Shown: positions 8,616 through 17,536, numbered from the stretch's first letter. The stretch is 64,000 nucleotides of DNA from Amycolatopsis dendrobii (GCF_014145675.1 NZ_JACGZW010000012.1:62001-126000); one strand, 5' to 3'. Notes: generated by a model not told the origin, from the sequence alone. Program-made: numbers and translations.

Positions 8616-9376
8616 CGGGCGGTGCTCCGTTCCAGGGTCAGGGGAAGGACGTCGACGCCGGCCGCGGTCGCGCGCACGGCGTGGTGGTCGGGCACGGGGG
8701 TCCAGGCCGGGTCCGGATCGCACGGCTCCGACGCCAGCACCACGCCGGTTTCGGTGCGACGCACGGACAACGCGTGCGTCCAGGCGGTGCCGACGAGCAG
8801 TTCGCCGTCGGTGAGCAGCAGGTTCAGCCGGGAGCCCGGGGCGACCGACTCGACCTCCCGCACGAGGCCGGTCACCGCTTCGAGCGGCTCCTCCCCCGCG
8901 CGCAGCCGGGCGCGCAGCAAGGCCCACAGCAGTGCGGAATCCGTCGGCGCTTCGAGCGTGAACAGCTCGGTGACGTCCAGCCGCCCGGCCAGCCCGCGCA
9001 TCGAACCGGGCCAGCCGCGCACCACGCCGTTGTGGCTGAACAGCCAGCGGTCCTCGGTGAACGGCGCGGCGGCCGCCTCGGTGACCGGCATTCCGGTGGT
9101 GCCGTTGCGCACCGCCGCGACGAACGCCGTGGTGCGCACCGACGCGGCCAGCGCGGGCAGCGTCTGATCGGTCCACAGCGGTTCGCGACGGCGGTAGCGC
9201 TGCGGCGGCGCACCCGGTTCCGGGTACCAGCCGAGTCCGAAGCCGTCGGCGTTCACCGAACCGCCGCCGCGCATGTCGAGCGGCGCGTACGACTGCACGA
9301 GCAGCGCGTGCGGCGCGGCGAACATCAGCTCCGCCGGGGACGCCGGCGCGCCGAGATAGGCGAGATGACGGCACAT
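8612..9376 (-). CDS. egtC: Gamma-glutamyl-hercynylcysteine sulfoxide amidohydrolase EgtC
   Basis: EgtC removes the gamma-glutamyl group from the sulfoxide made by EgtB. The 254-residue protein is a class II glutamine-amidotransferase fold: the catalytic Cys is residue 2 (MCRHLAYLG), exposed once Met is removed. FSHNGVVRGW and SDTALLW-like (TDSALLWALL) blocks follow. It starts 4 bases after the egtB stop and overlaps egtD. Confidence 0.94.
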   Translation of the reverse strand: MCRHLAYLGAPASPAELMFAAPHALLVQSYAPLDMRGGGSVNADGFGLGWYPEPGAPPQRYRRREPLWTDQTLPALAASVRTTAFVAAVRNGTTGMPVTEAAAAPFTEDRWLFSHNGVVRGWPGSMRGLAGRLDVTELFTLEAPTDSALLWALLRARLRAGEEPLEAVTGLVREVESVAPGSRLNLLLTDGELLVGTAWTHALSVRRTETGVVLASEPCDPDPAWTPVPDHHAVRATAAGVDVLPLTLERSTAR

Positions 9377-9380
9377 CCGG

Positions 9381-10730
9381 CTACCCTGCCTCGCCCGGGC
9401 GCGGATCGCGCGCGCACCGGAAGCCGGAGAAGATCTGCCGCCGGATCGGGTAGTCCCAGTTGCGGAACGTGCCGCGGATCGCCGCCGCGTCGGTGCCGAA
9501 CGACCCGCCGCGCAGGATCTTGTACTCCGGCCCGAAGAACACCTCCGAGTACTCCCGGTACGGGAACGCGGAGAATCCCGGGTAGCCGTGGAAATCGGTG
9601 CTCGTCCACTCCCAGACGTCGCCGATCAGCTGGTGCACGCCCAGCGGCGACGCACCGGCCGGGTACGCGCCCGCCTCGGCCGCGCGCAGGTGGCGCTGCC
9701 CGAGGTTGGCGTGCTCGGCGGTCGGCTCCTCGTCGCCCCACGGGAATCGGCGCGACCGGCCGCTCTCCGGGTCGTACCGGGCGGCCTTCTCCCATTCCGC
9801 CTCGGTGGGCAGCCGCTTGCCCGCCCAGCGCGTGTACGCCTCCGCCTCGTAATAAGAAACGTGCACGACCGGCTCGTTCTCCGGAACCCGCTCGCGGACG
9901 CCGAAACGGGTGCGCCACCAGCCGTCCGGTTCGCGATGCCAGAACCGGGGCGCGACGATGTCGTGCTCCTGGCGGTACGCCCAGCCGGGCTCGCTCCAGA
10001 ACCGCTGCTCGTGGTAGCCGCCGGATTCCAGGAACTCGACGTACGCCCCGCAAGTGACCGGCGTGGTGTCGAGGACGAAGGCGGGCACGTCGACCTCGTG
10101 CGCCGGGCGTTCGTTGTCCAGCGCCCACGGTTCGGCGGTGGTGCCCATGGTGAACCGGCCGCCGGGCACGAGCACCTCGGCGGGCAGCTTCCGGGCGGGC
10201 GCGCGCGGCGGCTCCGGGGCGTGCAGCACCGGTTCGCCCTTGCGCAGCTGGTGGGTGGCCAGCATGGTCTCGTCGTGCTGCTGTTCGTGCTGGGTGATCA
10301 TGCCGAACGCGAACGCGCTCTCGGTGAGCCGCCGTCCCTCCATCGGAGCGGTTTCCAAGACGTCGAACGCCTTTTCGCGAACTTCCTTCACGTAAGCCCG
10401 GGCCTCGGCGGGGCCGAGCAGCGGCAGCGCCGGACGGTCCGCGCGGGCGTGCTGGAAGGCGTCGTAGAGATCGTCGATGTCCGGCCGCAGCGGCTCCCGG
10501 CCGCCGACGTCGCGGACCAGCCACAGTTCTTCCTGGCTGCCGATGTGCGCGAGGTCCCACACGAGCGGCGACATCAGTTTCGAATGCTGCCGCACGAGGT
10601 CCTCGTCGTCGACCGCGTCGGTGAGGGCCACGCTGCGCTCGCGCGCCCGGGTGAGGGCCGCGGCCGCGTGCGCCCGCAGGTCTTGCGGGCTCAGCTCCAG
10701 CAACGGGTTCTGTTCGGGGATGGTGCTCAT
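9381..10730 (-). CDS. egtB: Hercynine oxygenase (sulfoxide synthase) EgtB
   Basis: EgtB is a non-heme iron enzyme that joins hercynine to gamma-glutamyl-cysteine with oxygen. The 449-residue protein has an N-terminal DinB-like domain with LAHIGSQEELWL and the iron-ligand motif HEQQH, then a formylglycine-generating-enzyme-type domain (GGRFTMGT, NERPAHEVDVP, RLPTEAEWEKAAR, GDVWEWTSTDF). The chosen ATG is preceded by GAGGAG. The use of gamma-glutamyl-cysteine by this type fits with egtA directly upstream. Confidence 0.96.
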   Translation of the reverse strand: MSTIPEQNPLLELSPQDLRAHAAAALTRARERSVALTDAVDDEDLVRQHSKLMSPLVWDLAHIGSQEELWLVRDVGGREPLRPDIDDLYDAFQHARADRPALPLLGPAEARAYVKEVREKAFDVLETAPMEGRRLTESAFAFGMITQHEQQHDETMLATHQLRKGEPVLHAPEPPRAPARKLPAEVLVPGGRFTMGTTAEPWALDNERPAHEVDVPAFVLDTTPVTCGAYVEFLESGGYHEQRFWSEPGWAYRQEHDIVAPRFWHREPDGWWRTRFGVRERVPENEPVVHVSYYEAEAYTRWAGKRLPTEAEWEKAARYDPESGRSRRFPWGDEEPTAEHANLGQRHLRAAEAGAYPAGASPLGVHQLIGDVWEWTSTDFHGYPGFSAFPYREYSEVFFGPEYKILRGGSFGTDAAAIRGTFRNWDYPIRRQIFSGFRCARDPRPGEAG

Positions 10731-10792
10731 GGCTCCTGACTCCTCGAGTCCGGTTCGCCGGGCTCCCGGCCCGGCGGTGTTCTCGGTCCTGC

Positions 10793-12055
10793 TCATCGGT
10801 CCTGGCGCGGCACTCCGGCGGCCCGCGCCCGCAGCCCGGCGGCCAGCCCGGCGACAGTGTCCTCGGGCAGCCCGGTGGCGGGCAGTTCGGCGACGCCCAG
10901 TTCCACCAGCTCCCTGGCGACCGCCGCCAGCTGCGCGTCGGCCGTCCCGCACCGGGCGGCGTCGTCCCAGCGGCCCGCCGCGGGCGCGCACACCTCGCGC
11001 ACCTTGTCCACAGTGGACTGATTCGCCAGCAGCGCGGTGACCAGCGCTACCGGCGGCAGCCATTCCCTCGGCGGCTGCCCGTCCAGGTACCTCAGCTCGA
11101 GGTAGCCCTGCGGCCGCACCGGGGTGAACATCGTGGTGAGGTGGTAGTCGAGGTCCGCGGCCGTCGGGCGGCGCAGCACGGTGGCCGCGCCCCGGCCGCC
11201 GATCCATTCGGCGAAGGTCAGCCCTTCCGGCGCGTCCCACGGCCGTTCGCCGCGCGGGAACACCATCAGCGGCGTGTCCATCATCCGCCGGGCCCATTCG
11301 CGCGCCGGGTCTTCCCCGGGCTCGGGCGACTGGGTGCGGATCGGCTCGGTTTCCATCACCGCGAGCCAGCGCGCCGACGCGAATCCGGTGTCGGATCCGG
11401 CGTGCACGCGGGAATTCGCGAACAGCGCCAGCAGCGGCGGACCCATCGCGTGCGCGGCCGCCCAGCGCGCGGCGACCTCGTGCGCTTCGCCCGCGTCGAC
11501 GCAGATCTGCAGGCCCGCGGTACTGCACATCATGGTGATGCCGCCCGCCCCGATCGGGGCGAACCGGCGTTCCATGGCGGCGTAGCGGGGCGTGCGCAGA
11601 ATGCGCCGCGGCGGACGGTGTTCGTCGATGCCCGCGGCCCCGAGTTCGAGGCCGTGGCGGGCGAGAAGACCGGTGAGATGAGCGAGATCGGCCTCCACAG
11701 CCGCGTGCAGGGCACGCAGCGAGGCCTGCGGCGGAGCGGAGATCTCCACCTGGCACCCGGGTTCCAGGCTCACCGGCGCGCCGGCCGGGAGCGGGACCGC
11801 GGGACTGTCGGGGCGCAGCGTCCGCGGGGTGTGCGGGCCGAGCGCCGTGGCGAGGACATCGGGGTCGAGCGGGCGGACCGGGTCGCCGGCGTGGTGCACG
11901 GTGAACTCCAGTTCCACCCCGAGCAGTCTCGGCGGGCCGTGCTTGAAACACACTGACGCGACGTACCGCTCCCCTTCCGCGCGGTCGGCAAGCACCCGCG
12001 CGGTCAGGTTCGCCGCACTCCCGGATCTGTCCGGAAAATCGTGCACTGCTGTCAT
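10793..12055 (-). CDS. egtA: Glutamate-cysteine ligase EgtA
   Basis: EgtA makes gamma-glutamyl-cysteine, the sulfur donor for EgtB. The 420-residue protein is of the GCS2/plant-type ligase family: GVELEFTVHH near residue 50 holds acidic metal-binding residues, and MMCSTAGLQICVD and YLELRYLDGQP are typical later blocks. I chose the ATG at MTAVHDF because the longer frame upstream lacks protein character. It is first in the operon, 62 bases from egtB, and its promoter must lie within 12056-12326. Confidence 0.93.
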   Translation of the reverse strand: MTAVHDFPDRSGSAANLTARVLADRAEGERYVASVCFKHGPPRLLGVELEFTVHHAGDPVRPLDPDVLATALGPHTPRTLRPDSPAVPLPAGAPVSLEPGCQVEISAPPQASLRALHAAVEADLAHLTGLLARHGLELGAAGIDEHRPPRRILRTPRYAAMERRFAPIGAGGITMMCSTAGLQICVDAGEAHEVAARWAAAHAMGPPLLALFANSRVHAGSDTGFASARWLAVMETEPIRTQSPEPGEDPAREWARRMMDTPLMVFPRGERPWDAPEGLTFAEWIGGRGAATVLRRPTAADLDYHLTTMFTPVRPQGYLELRYLDGQPPREWLPPVALVTALLANQSTVDKVREVCAPAAGRWDDAARCGTADAQLAAVARELVELGVAELPATGLPEDTVAGLAAGLRARAAGVPRQDR

Positions 12056-12326
12056 CTGTCGCCGTCCACATCGGGAGGTCCGCGGGGCCGGACCTCGTCG
12101 CTTCGCGACGCTACACGCGGGGTCTGACAAAAACAGGGCCGCGCGGCGCCGGATGCGAACGATAAGGAACCCGTAATCCCTGATGACCTGGGAGTTCGCC
12201 GAACGGATCACCCTGGCGGGCACTGCTCCATCCGGGGCGCCCCGGAAGTCGGAAGCCGGGCCGGTTCGGCACCGCGCCCGCCGCCGTTCCCCCGGCCGAA
12301 CCCGACACCAAGGACCCGCCCCGGGC
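12056..12326. promoter_or_regulatory. Leader region of the egt operon
   Basis: This 271-base gap lies between the egtA start and the stop of the minus-strand LysR gene, so it must hold the egt promoter and possibly the LysR terminator. It includes a relatively AT-rich stretch near 12150-12180 (AACGATAAGGAACCC). I could not assign -35/-10 boxes. Confidence 0.4.
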
Positions 12327-13253
12327 TCACGGCAAAGCGGGCTCAGTCCCCAGCCCCAGCTCCGCCGCCGCCTCCTGCACCGCGGCCACCACCAGATGCA
12401 GCGCCGGACGCCGGATCTCCGTGCGGCGATACGCGATCGACACCGTCCGCAGCAACGGCGGAGCCAGCGCGACGACGTCGATCCCCGGCGGGCGCAGCAG
12501 CCGCAGGCCCAGATCGGACACCAGGGTCACGCCCAGCCCCGCTCCCACCATCGCCATCGCGGTCGACTGTTCCTCGACCTCGTGATTGATTTTCGGCTGG
12601 AAACCGTGCCGGTGGCAGGCAATCCGGATCGCGCGGCCGAAATGGGACTTGGGGCTCGCCAGGATCCACGGGTGCTCGGCGAGCGCGTCGAGCGGCACCG
12701 TGGCGGACGGCAGCGCGCCCGCCGGGACCGCCGCGTGCAGCCGTTCCACGGCCACGACCGCGCGCTCCAGCCCGTCGCTCCACTCCATCGGGGCATCCGA
12801 GTAGTCGATGACGAACGACAGGTCCAGCGTGCCGTCCCGCACCGCGTCCGCGGTCGCCTCCGGGGCCAGTTCCTTCGTCCGCACTTGGATTCCCGGGTAG
12901 TCCGCGGCCAGCGCGGTGAGCGCGGTCGGCAGCAGGCCGGACGCCACCGACGCCCACACCCCGGCCGTGAGCCGCGCGGACATGGTGCCCTGCGCTTCCT
13001 CCAGCGCGAGCGTCGCGCGCTCGACCGAGCCCAGGATCTCCTCGGCGTGCTCGGTGAGCAGGATGCCGAGTTCGGTCAGCTGGACCCGGCGGCCGAGCCG
13101 TTCGAACAGTTTCGCGCCGACGTCGCGTTCCAGCTGCGCGAGTTGCTGCGATACCGCCGAAGCGGTGTAATGCAACGCCGCCGCGGCCGCGGTGACCGTC
13201 CCCCTGCGGTGCAGCTCGCGGAGCATCCTCAAGCGGTGCAACGAAAGCTCCAT
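12327..13253 (-). CDS. LysR-family transcriptional regulator
   Basis: The 308-residue protein has an N-terminal winged helix-turn-helix (LRMLRELHRRGTVTAAAAALHYTASAVSQQ, split as two helices) and a LysR substrate-binding domain from about residue 90. It is divergent from the amino-acid dehydrogenase at 13374 with 120 bases between, the classical arrangement for a LysR protein controlling its neighbour. Its effector could be an amino acid or 2-oxo acid, which is inference. Confidence 0.88.
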   Translation of the reverse strand: MELSLHRLRMLRELHRRGTVTAAAAALHYTASAVSQQLAQLERDVGAKLFERLGRRVQLTELGILLTEHAEEILGSVERATLALEEAQGTMSARLTAGVWASVASGLLPTALTALAADYPGIQVRTKELAPEATADAVRDGTLDLSFVIDYSDAPMEWSDGLERAVVAVERLHAAVPAGALPSATVPLDALAEHPWILASPKSHFGRAIRIACHRHGFQPKINHEVEEQSTAMAMVGAGLGVTLVSDLGLRLLRPPGIDVVALAPPLLRTVSIAYRRTEIRRPALHLVVAAVQEAAAELGLGTEPALP

Positions 13254-13373
13254 GTACGAACCCTAAACAACTTCGTCCAGATTCGGTAAATAGACGCGCG
13301 CCCTTCCGTGGCAGCACCCTCGGAAGCAGGCGGCGAAGGGCGCTGCCAAGGACTCGAGGAGGTGAGTGGCTCG
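13254..13373. promoter_or_regulatory. Divergent promoter region, LysR / dehydrogenase
   Basis: This 120-base spacer contains a short AT-rich patch (CCTAAACAACTTCG, CGGTAAATAGACG) unlike the surrounding GC-rich DNA, so both promoters and the LysR operator probably lie here. The ribosome site GAGGAGG precedes the dehydrogenase ATG. No single operator could be fixed. Confidence 0.45.
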
Positions 13374-14573
13374 ATGGACCCGCGGATCGCCGAACCGCTG
13401 ATGAAGCTCACGTGGACCGACCCGGTCACGGGCGCGCACGGCTACCTGGTCGTGCACAGCCTGGTCTCCGGCGTCGCCACGGGCGGCACGCGGATGCGCG
13501 CCGGCTGCACCGTCGACGAGGTGGCCGACCTCGCGCGCGGCATGGCGAACAAGACGGCCGCGTTCAACCTCCCGGTCGGCGGCGCGAAGGGCGGCATCGA
13601 CTTCGACCCCAAGGACCCGCGCGCCACCGGCGTGCTCACCCGGTTCTGCGAGTTCCTGCGGCCCTGGCTCGACGCCAGCTGGGTGACTGCCGAGGACCTG
13701 GGGGTGCCGCAGCATCTCATCGACGAGGTTTTCGCGACGCTGGGGCTGGAGCAGTCGTACCACGCCGCGATCCGCCGGTCGGCCGATCCGGCGCGGACGC
13801 TTCGGCGGGTTCAGGCCGGGTTGAACGCACCGGTTCCCGGCGGGCAGTTGCTCGGGGACGTGATCGGCGGGTATGGAGTGGCGCAGGCTTGTCTTGGGGC
13901 GGCCAATACCTGGGGCTGGGCTGTTCCGGAGACGACGGTCGCCATTCAGGGGATCGGGACGATGGGCGGCGGTGCGGCTTGGTACCTGCACGAGGCGGGG
14001 ATGAAGGTCGTCGCCGTCGCGGATGCTGCCGGGACGTTGTACGACCCGGAGGGGTTGGACGTGCCCGCGCTGCTGGAGTTGCGGGATCGGTTCGGGGAGG
14101 TCGACCGGGGAAGGTTGCCCGAGGGGGTGCAGTCGTTGCCGCGGGAGGCGGTGGTGGCTGCCGAGGCGGATATTTTCGTTCCGGCGGCTATTTCTTACGC
14201 GTTGCGGGTGGACAACGAGAATCTCGTCAAGGCGAAGGTGGTTGTCGAGGCCGCCAATGCGGCTACGACTCCCGAGGCCGAGGCGGCGTTGTCGGCTCGC
14301 GGGGTCGCGGTGATTCCGGACTTCATCGCCAATGCCGGGGCCGCCGCTTGGGCCTGGTGGTTGCTGCTCGGGGAGGTCGGGGCGGATCCGGCGGATTCGT
14401 TCTTGCGGCTGCGGACGGAGATGCAGGCCAAGGTGGCGTTGGTGCTGGCGGAGTGGCATTTGGATCGGGTTCCGCCGAGGGTCACTGCGTTGCGGCAGGC
14501 GGAGGCTGTTCGGGAGGCTCGCAACGCGGAGGCACACGGGTCGTTGGGAGCGCCTGCGTTGATGATTCCCTGA
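13374..14573 (+). CDS. Glu/Leu/Phe/Val dehydrogenase family enzyme
   Basis: The 399-residue protein is an NAD(P)-dependent amino-acid dehydrogenase. MANKTA and PVGGAKGGI (residues about 57-75) supply the two family lysines, and AIQGIGTMGGG near residues 190-200 is the dinucleotide-binding loop. Length and sequence suggest a leucine/valine- or phenylalanine-type enzyme more than glutamate dehydrogenase. The ATG follows GAGGAGG. From about residue 135 onward codon use changes: GTT, GCT, CTT, TTG and GGG become common, whereas the first third is almost wholly C/G-ending with C favoured. Confidence 0.88.
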   Translation: MDPRIAEPLMKLTWTDPVTGAHGYLVVHSLVSGVATGGTRMRAGCTVDEVADLARGMANKTAAFNLPVGGAKGGIDFDPKDPRATGVLTRFCEFLRPWLDASWVTAEDLGVPQHLIDEVFATLGLEQSYHAAIRRSADPARTLRRVQAGLNAPVPGGQLLGDVIGGYGVAQACLGAANTWGWAVPETTVAIQGIGTMGGGAAWYLHEAGMKVVAVADAAGTLYDPEGLDVPALLELRDRFGEVDRGRLPEGVQSLPREAVVAAEADIFVPAAISYALRVDNENLVKAKVVVEAANAATTPEAEAALSARGVAVIPDFIANAGAAAWAWWLLLGEVGADPADSFLRLRTEMQAKVALVLAEWHLDRVPPRVTALRQAEAVREARNAEAHGSLGAPALMIP

Positions 14574-14629
14574 CGGCTGCGCGCCTCGATCGCCGGTGCG
14601 TCGGCTGCGGTTCGGCGAGTGGCTGGCCG

Positions 14630-14675
14630 TGCGGGCCGCCCTGACGGAATCAGATTCCCTCAGGGCGGCCCTCAC
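14630..14675. repeat. Palindromic repeat with GGAATCAGATTCC core
   Basis: Perfect 12-base arms (14633-14644 and 14660-14671) enclose the 13-base inner palindrome GGAATC-A-GATTCC at 14646-14658. It sits between the dehydrogenase and the convergent proline iminopeptidase, and its right end (CTCACGGA) contains the iminopeptidase stop codon. It may act as a bidirectional terminator. Confidence 0.8.
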
Positions 14676-15619
14676 GGACGGGCGGCGAATTCGTCCGTGG
14701 CGGCGATCAGGGCGTTTTCCATTGAGGGGACTGCGGTGGTGTGGCCCGCGCCGCCTACCAGGATCAGTTCTGCGCCGGGGATCGCGCGTTCCAGCAGCCA
14801 CGGGGTTCCTGCCAGGCTGCTCAGGTCCAGGATTCCTTGTACCAGGACTGTGGGGATTCCGGCCAGTTTGTTCGCGTCGCGGAGAATGCCGCCGTCTTCC
14901 AGGAAGCAGCCTTGGGAGAAGTAGTGGGTGACCAGGCGGGCGAAGGCCAGGCGGAAGCGGGGGTTTTCGAATTTCGGGGAGGGCGGGACGCCGGGTTGCA
15001 TGGCGGATTCCCAGGCGCACCAACGCTGGGCGGCTGGTTCGTGGACTGCTGGATCCGGGTTGGCGAGCAGGCGGCAGTAGGCCGCAGCGAGGTTGCCGTC
15101 TCGTTCGGGTTCCGGTACGCCGTCGCGGAAGCGGGCGTAGGCCTCCGGGAACATTTCGGCCAGGCCGCCGGTCAGCTGGTCGATTTCGATCTGGCGGTCG
15201 GTGGCCAGGCCCATCATGACTATTTCCGTCACGCGTTCGGGATGCCGTTCCGCGTAGGCCAGGCCCAGTACGCAGCCCCAGGAGCCGCCGAAGAGTTGCC
15301 AGCGGGGGATGCTCAGGGTTTCCCGGAGCAGTTCGAGGTCGGCGATCAAGTGGCTGGCGGTGTTCGCCTTCAGTGCTTCGACGGTGTCGCCTGCGTGGGG
15401 CGTGCTGCGGCCGCAGCCGCGTTGGTCCAGCAGGACTATCCGGTACTTGGCCGGGTCGAAGAATTGGCGCATGCCTTCGCTGCAGCCGGTTCCCGGGCCG
15501 CCGTGCAGGACGGCTACCGGCTTGCCGTCGGGGTTGCCGCAGGTTTCCCAGTACACCTGGTGTCCGTCGCCGACGTCCAGCAGGCCGCTGTCGTACGGTT
15601 CGATTTCCGGATAGCGCAA
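14672..15619 (-). CDS. pip: Proline iminopeptidase
   Basis: This 315-residue S33 peptidase removes N-terminal proline from peptides in the cytoplasm. Features include VLHGGPGTG near residue 40, VLLDQRGCGRSTPH, and the nucleophile elbow GGSWG (Ser about 113), all diagnostic of the family. The best start is a TTG with GAGGGGA at correct spacing; that site overlaps the stop of the EspG gene, so the two genes are coupled. The gene is richer in TTG, GGG and T-ending codons than most neighbours, like the adjoining part of the dehydrogenase. Confidence 0.92.
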   Translation of the reverse strand: MRYPEIEPYDSGLLDVGDGHQVYWETCGNPDGKPVAVLHGGPGTGCSEGMRQFFDPAKYRIVLLDQRGCGRSTPHAGDTVEALKANTASHLIADLELLRETLSIPRWQLFGGSWGCVLGLAYAERHPERVTEIVMMGLATDRQIEIDQLTGGLAEMFPEAYARFRDGVPEPERDGNLAAAYCRLLANPDPAVHEPAAQRWCAWESAMQPGVPPSPKFENPRFRLAFARLVTHYFSQGCFLEDGGILRDANKLAGIPTVLVQGILDLSSLAGTPWLLERAIPGAELILVGGAGHTTAVPSMENALIAATDEFAARP

Positions 15620-15630
15620 CGAACGTCCCC

Positions 15631-16380
15631 TCAGTTCAGGGTGCGCTCCAGAGCCCGCAGCGCACCGCACAGTTCAGCCGGGCCGGCGGGCCCGATCCGG
15701 ATTTCCGCGTCCGGCCCGGCCCCGACGGTGTAGCTCAGGTACCGGCCCCAGTCCGTGTCCGCGTAGTGCAGAGGTTCTTCCAGCCGGACGTACCGGCCGA
15801 CGTCGTCGCGTCGTCCCGCGTACAGCTCTCCGCTTCCGTGCACCGGACGCTGCACCAGGGTTAGCACGTCCGACAGCACCGGGTCCAACGGAAAAGCGTC
15901 CTCGCCGCGCCGGGCGGCTTCGGTGAGGTCCGCGACGCGCACCGTGCGCACATAACCGCCGCCCGGGCCGACCGCGGGCAACTGCTCCACGAGCGTTTCC
16001 AGCACGCGGTCGCGGTCGATTTCCTGGACGCCGACGTGTTCGCCGTCCGACACCGCGAGCACCGCCTGCAATCCGCTGGCCGCGGCGAGCACCCCGTACG
16101 TGCGGTCGCCGGTCGCGACCCAGCCGTAGTACTCGATTACCGGGCGCACGAGCAGCGGCAGCCAGTCGAGGAAGTCCACAGTGGCCCGGCCGCGCGAGTC
16201 GACCAGGCCGGCCAGCGCCAGCGCGTCGTCCACCCGCTTGGCGGCCTCGTCGCGCTCGGTTTCCGACAGCCACGCCGGATCCGGCCGCAGCGTCACGTGC
16301 AACCGGCCCACCTGCTCGCGTTCGGCCAGCGCCGCGAGCGCTTCGACCGGGACATCCACTCGTCCCGCCGGATCGGCCAC
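15631..16380 (-). CDS. EspG-family ESX secretion chaperone
   Basis: The 249-residue protein fits the EspG family, cytosolic chaperones that bind PE/PPE substrate pairs of type VII secretion. It shows the N-terminal VPVEALAALAE, the central YYGWVATGDRTYGVLAAASG sheet region and a C-terminal AEIRIGPAG-type segment. It is preceded by GAGGAGGAG overlapping the end of the PPE-like gene. Together with the two upstream genes it makes a substrate-plus-chaperone set; no ESX core gene (eccB-E, mycP) is in the window. Confidence 0.85.
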   Translation of the reverse strand: MADPAGRVDVPVEALAALAEREQVGRLHVTLRPDPAWLSETERDEAAKRVDDALALAGLVDSRGRATVDFLDWLPLLVRPVIEYYGWVATGDRTYGVLAAASGLQAVLAVSDGEHVGVQEIDRDRVLETLVEQLPAVGPGGGYVRTVRVADLTEAARRGEDAFPLDPVLSDVLTLVQRPVHGSGELYAGRRDDVGRYVRLEEPLHYADTDWGRYLSYTVGAGPDAEIRIGPAGPAELCGALRALERTLN

Positions 16381-16383
16381 CGG

Positions 16384-17169
16384 CTACTCCTCCTCGTCGC
16401 CGAGAACCGGCTGGGTCGCCGAACGGTCCGCCCCGAACGCGCCCTCCGGATCGGATTCGAGCAGGTACTCGGGCCGCCGGTGCAGGCCGTCGCCGGGGCC
16501 GCCCGACGCGACGGGGGCGCCGCCGACCGCGGAGCCCGAGCCGCGCTGGGACGGTTCGCTCGCCGGAGCGGGCAGGACCGCGGCTGCGGGGCCGTTCCGG
16601 TCGTGGCTCGCGGCGGTCTGCGCGGTCGTGCTGTCCGAGGTGGTCCGGCGGACCGCGGCGCCGTCGGGGACGATCGGGCCGTATTGCTTCGGCAGCACGC
16701 GTTTCGTGTTCGCGGTGACGCCGTGGTACTGCTCCATCACCCGGACGTTGTTCTCGTTCGCGCCGTGGAACCGGTCGATGCCGTCCTGAAAGGACACTGG
16801 CGCGGCCGACGCGGGCAGCACCGCCTGCAGCGGCCCGGCCCACGGCTGCGGGCGCTCCGGGCGCAGCGGCACGTCGACGACCGCGTGCCGCGAGCTTTCG
16901 AAGCTGCTGGCCTGGGTGTCCATCGACGCGCTGGTGAGGTCGAGCGGATCGGCGGACTCCCGGAACCCGGCCTCGACCGGTCCCGCTCCCGCTTTCGCGG
17001 CGTCCGCGGAGTCGCCCGTCCACGAGCGCGTCATCCGCTCCTGAAGCTCTTTCACGCTCTGCGCGCGCTCCAGATAGGCCGCCGAAAGCTCCTGGACCTT
17101 CGCAGCGGCGGCACGCAAACCGGACGTGTCGCCGCCGCGGAAGTTGTCGAAGATCTGCTTGCCGTCCAC
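16384..17169 (-). CDS. PPE-like / WXG100-superfamily secreted protein
   Basis: The 261-residue protein has a helical N-terminal half of about 130 residues with a WTG turn (MTRSWTGDSADAAKAG) typical of the WXG100/PPE helical hairpin, and a Pro/Ser/Gly-rich, probably disordered C-terminal half. It is likely a type VII substrate pairing with the small protein encoded upstream and escorted by EspG. GTG start with GAAGGGAA upstream. A precise family name is uncertain because the PPE motif itself is not present. Confidence 0.72.
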   Translation of the reverse strand: MDGKQIFDNFRGGDTSGLRAAAAKVQELSAAYLERAQSVKELQERMTRSWTGDSADAAKAGAGPVEAGFRESADPLDLTSASMDTQASSFESSRHAVVDVPLRPERPQPWAGPLQAVLPASAAPVSFQDGIDRFHGANENNVRVMEQYHGVTANTKRVLPKQYGPIVPDGAAVRRTTSDSTTAQTAASHDRNGPAAAVLPAPASEPSQRGSGSAVGGAPVASGGPGDGLHRRPEYLLESDPEGAFGADRSATQPVLGDEEE

Positions 17170-17203
17170 CTGGTTCCCTTCGTGCGCGGCCGGGGTCGTC
17201 CGC

Positions 17204-17536
17204 TTACCGGCCGCGACCGAGGTCGGCGCCTGCCTGGTCCGCCTCGGTCGTCCGGTCCCGCGCGGTGCGCAGCTTGTCGAGGTATCCGGCGGCGTACCGG
17301 CGCAGCGCCTCGTTCTGGTCGCGCAGCGTGCGCAGCGAGTCCGCGCCGGCGGCCGCGTACTCCGCGCTCGCCGGGTCCGCGCCGGGGGCGGCGAAGACCG
17401 CGAGGATCTCGTCGATCGCGCGGCCGTCGGAGGCGATCTTGGCGAGCTGGTCCTCCCACAACCGGATCACCGCGGTCAGCTCCGCCGCGTCCATGGCGAA
17501 ACCGCCGCGCGCACGGCCCGACTCGCCGATGACCAA
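17204..17536 (-). CDS. Small PE-like ESX-associated protein
   Basis: The protein is about 110 residues and almost wholly helical, with a central region rich in Ala and Leu (AELTAVIRLWEDQLAKIASD) that fits a PE/EsxA-type helical hairpin. It heads the PE-like/PPE-like/EspG set. The start is uncertain: a TTG at 17536 has the strong site GGAAAGGAAG just upstream, whereas the GTG at 17560 would bury that site in the gene, and an internal ATG lies at 17494. No signal peptide is seen, as expected for type VII substrates. Confidence 0.68.
   Translation of the reverse strand: MVIGESGRARGGFAMDAAELTAVIRLWEDQLAKIASDGRAIDEILAVFAAPGADPASAEYAAAGADSLRTLRDQNEALRRYAAGYLDKLRTARDRTTEADQAGADLGRGR

Noticed and set aside
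7644..9374. A 576-codon frame covering egtC and egtD
   Set aside because: Only the last 323 codons are EgtD; the rest is antiphase to egtC.
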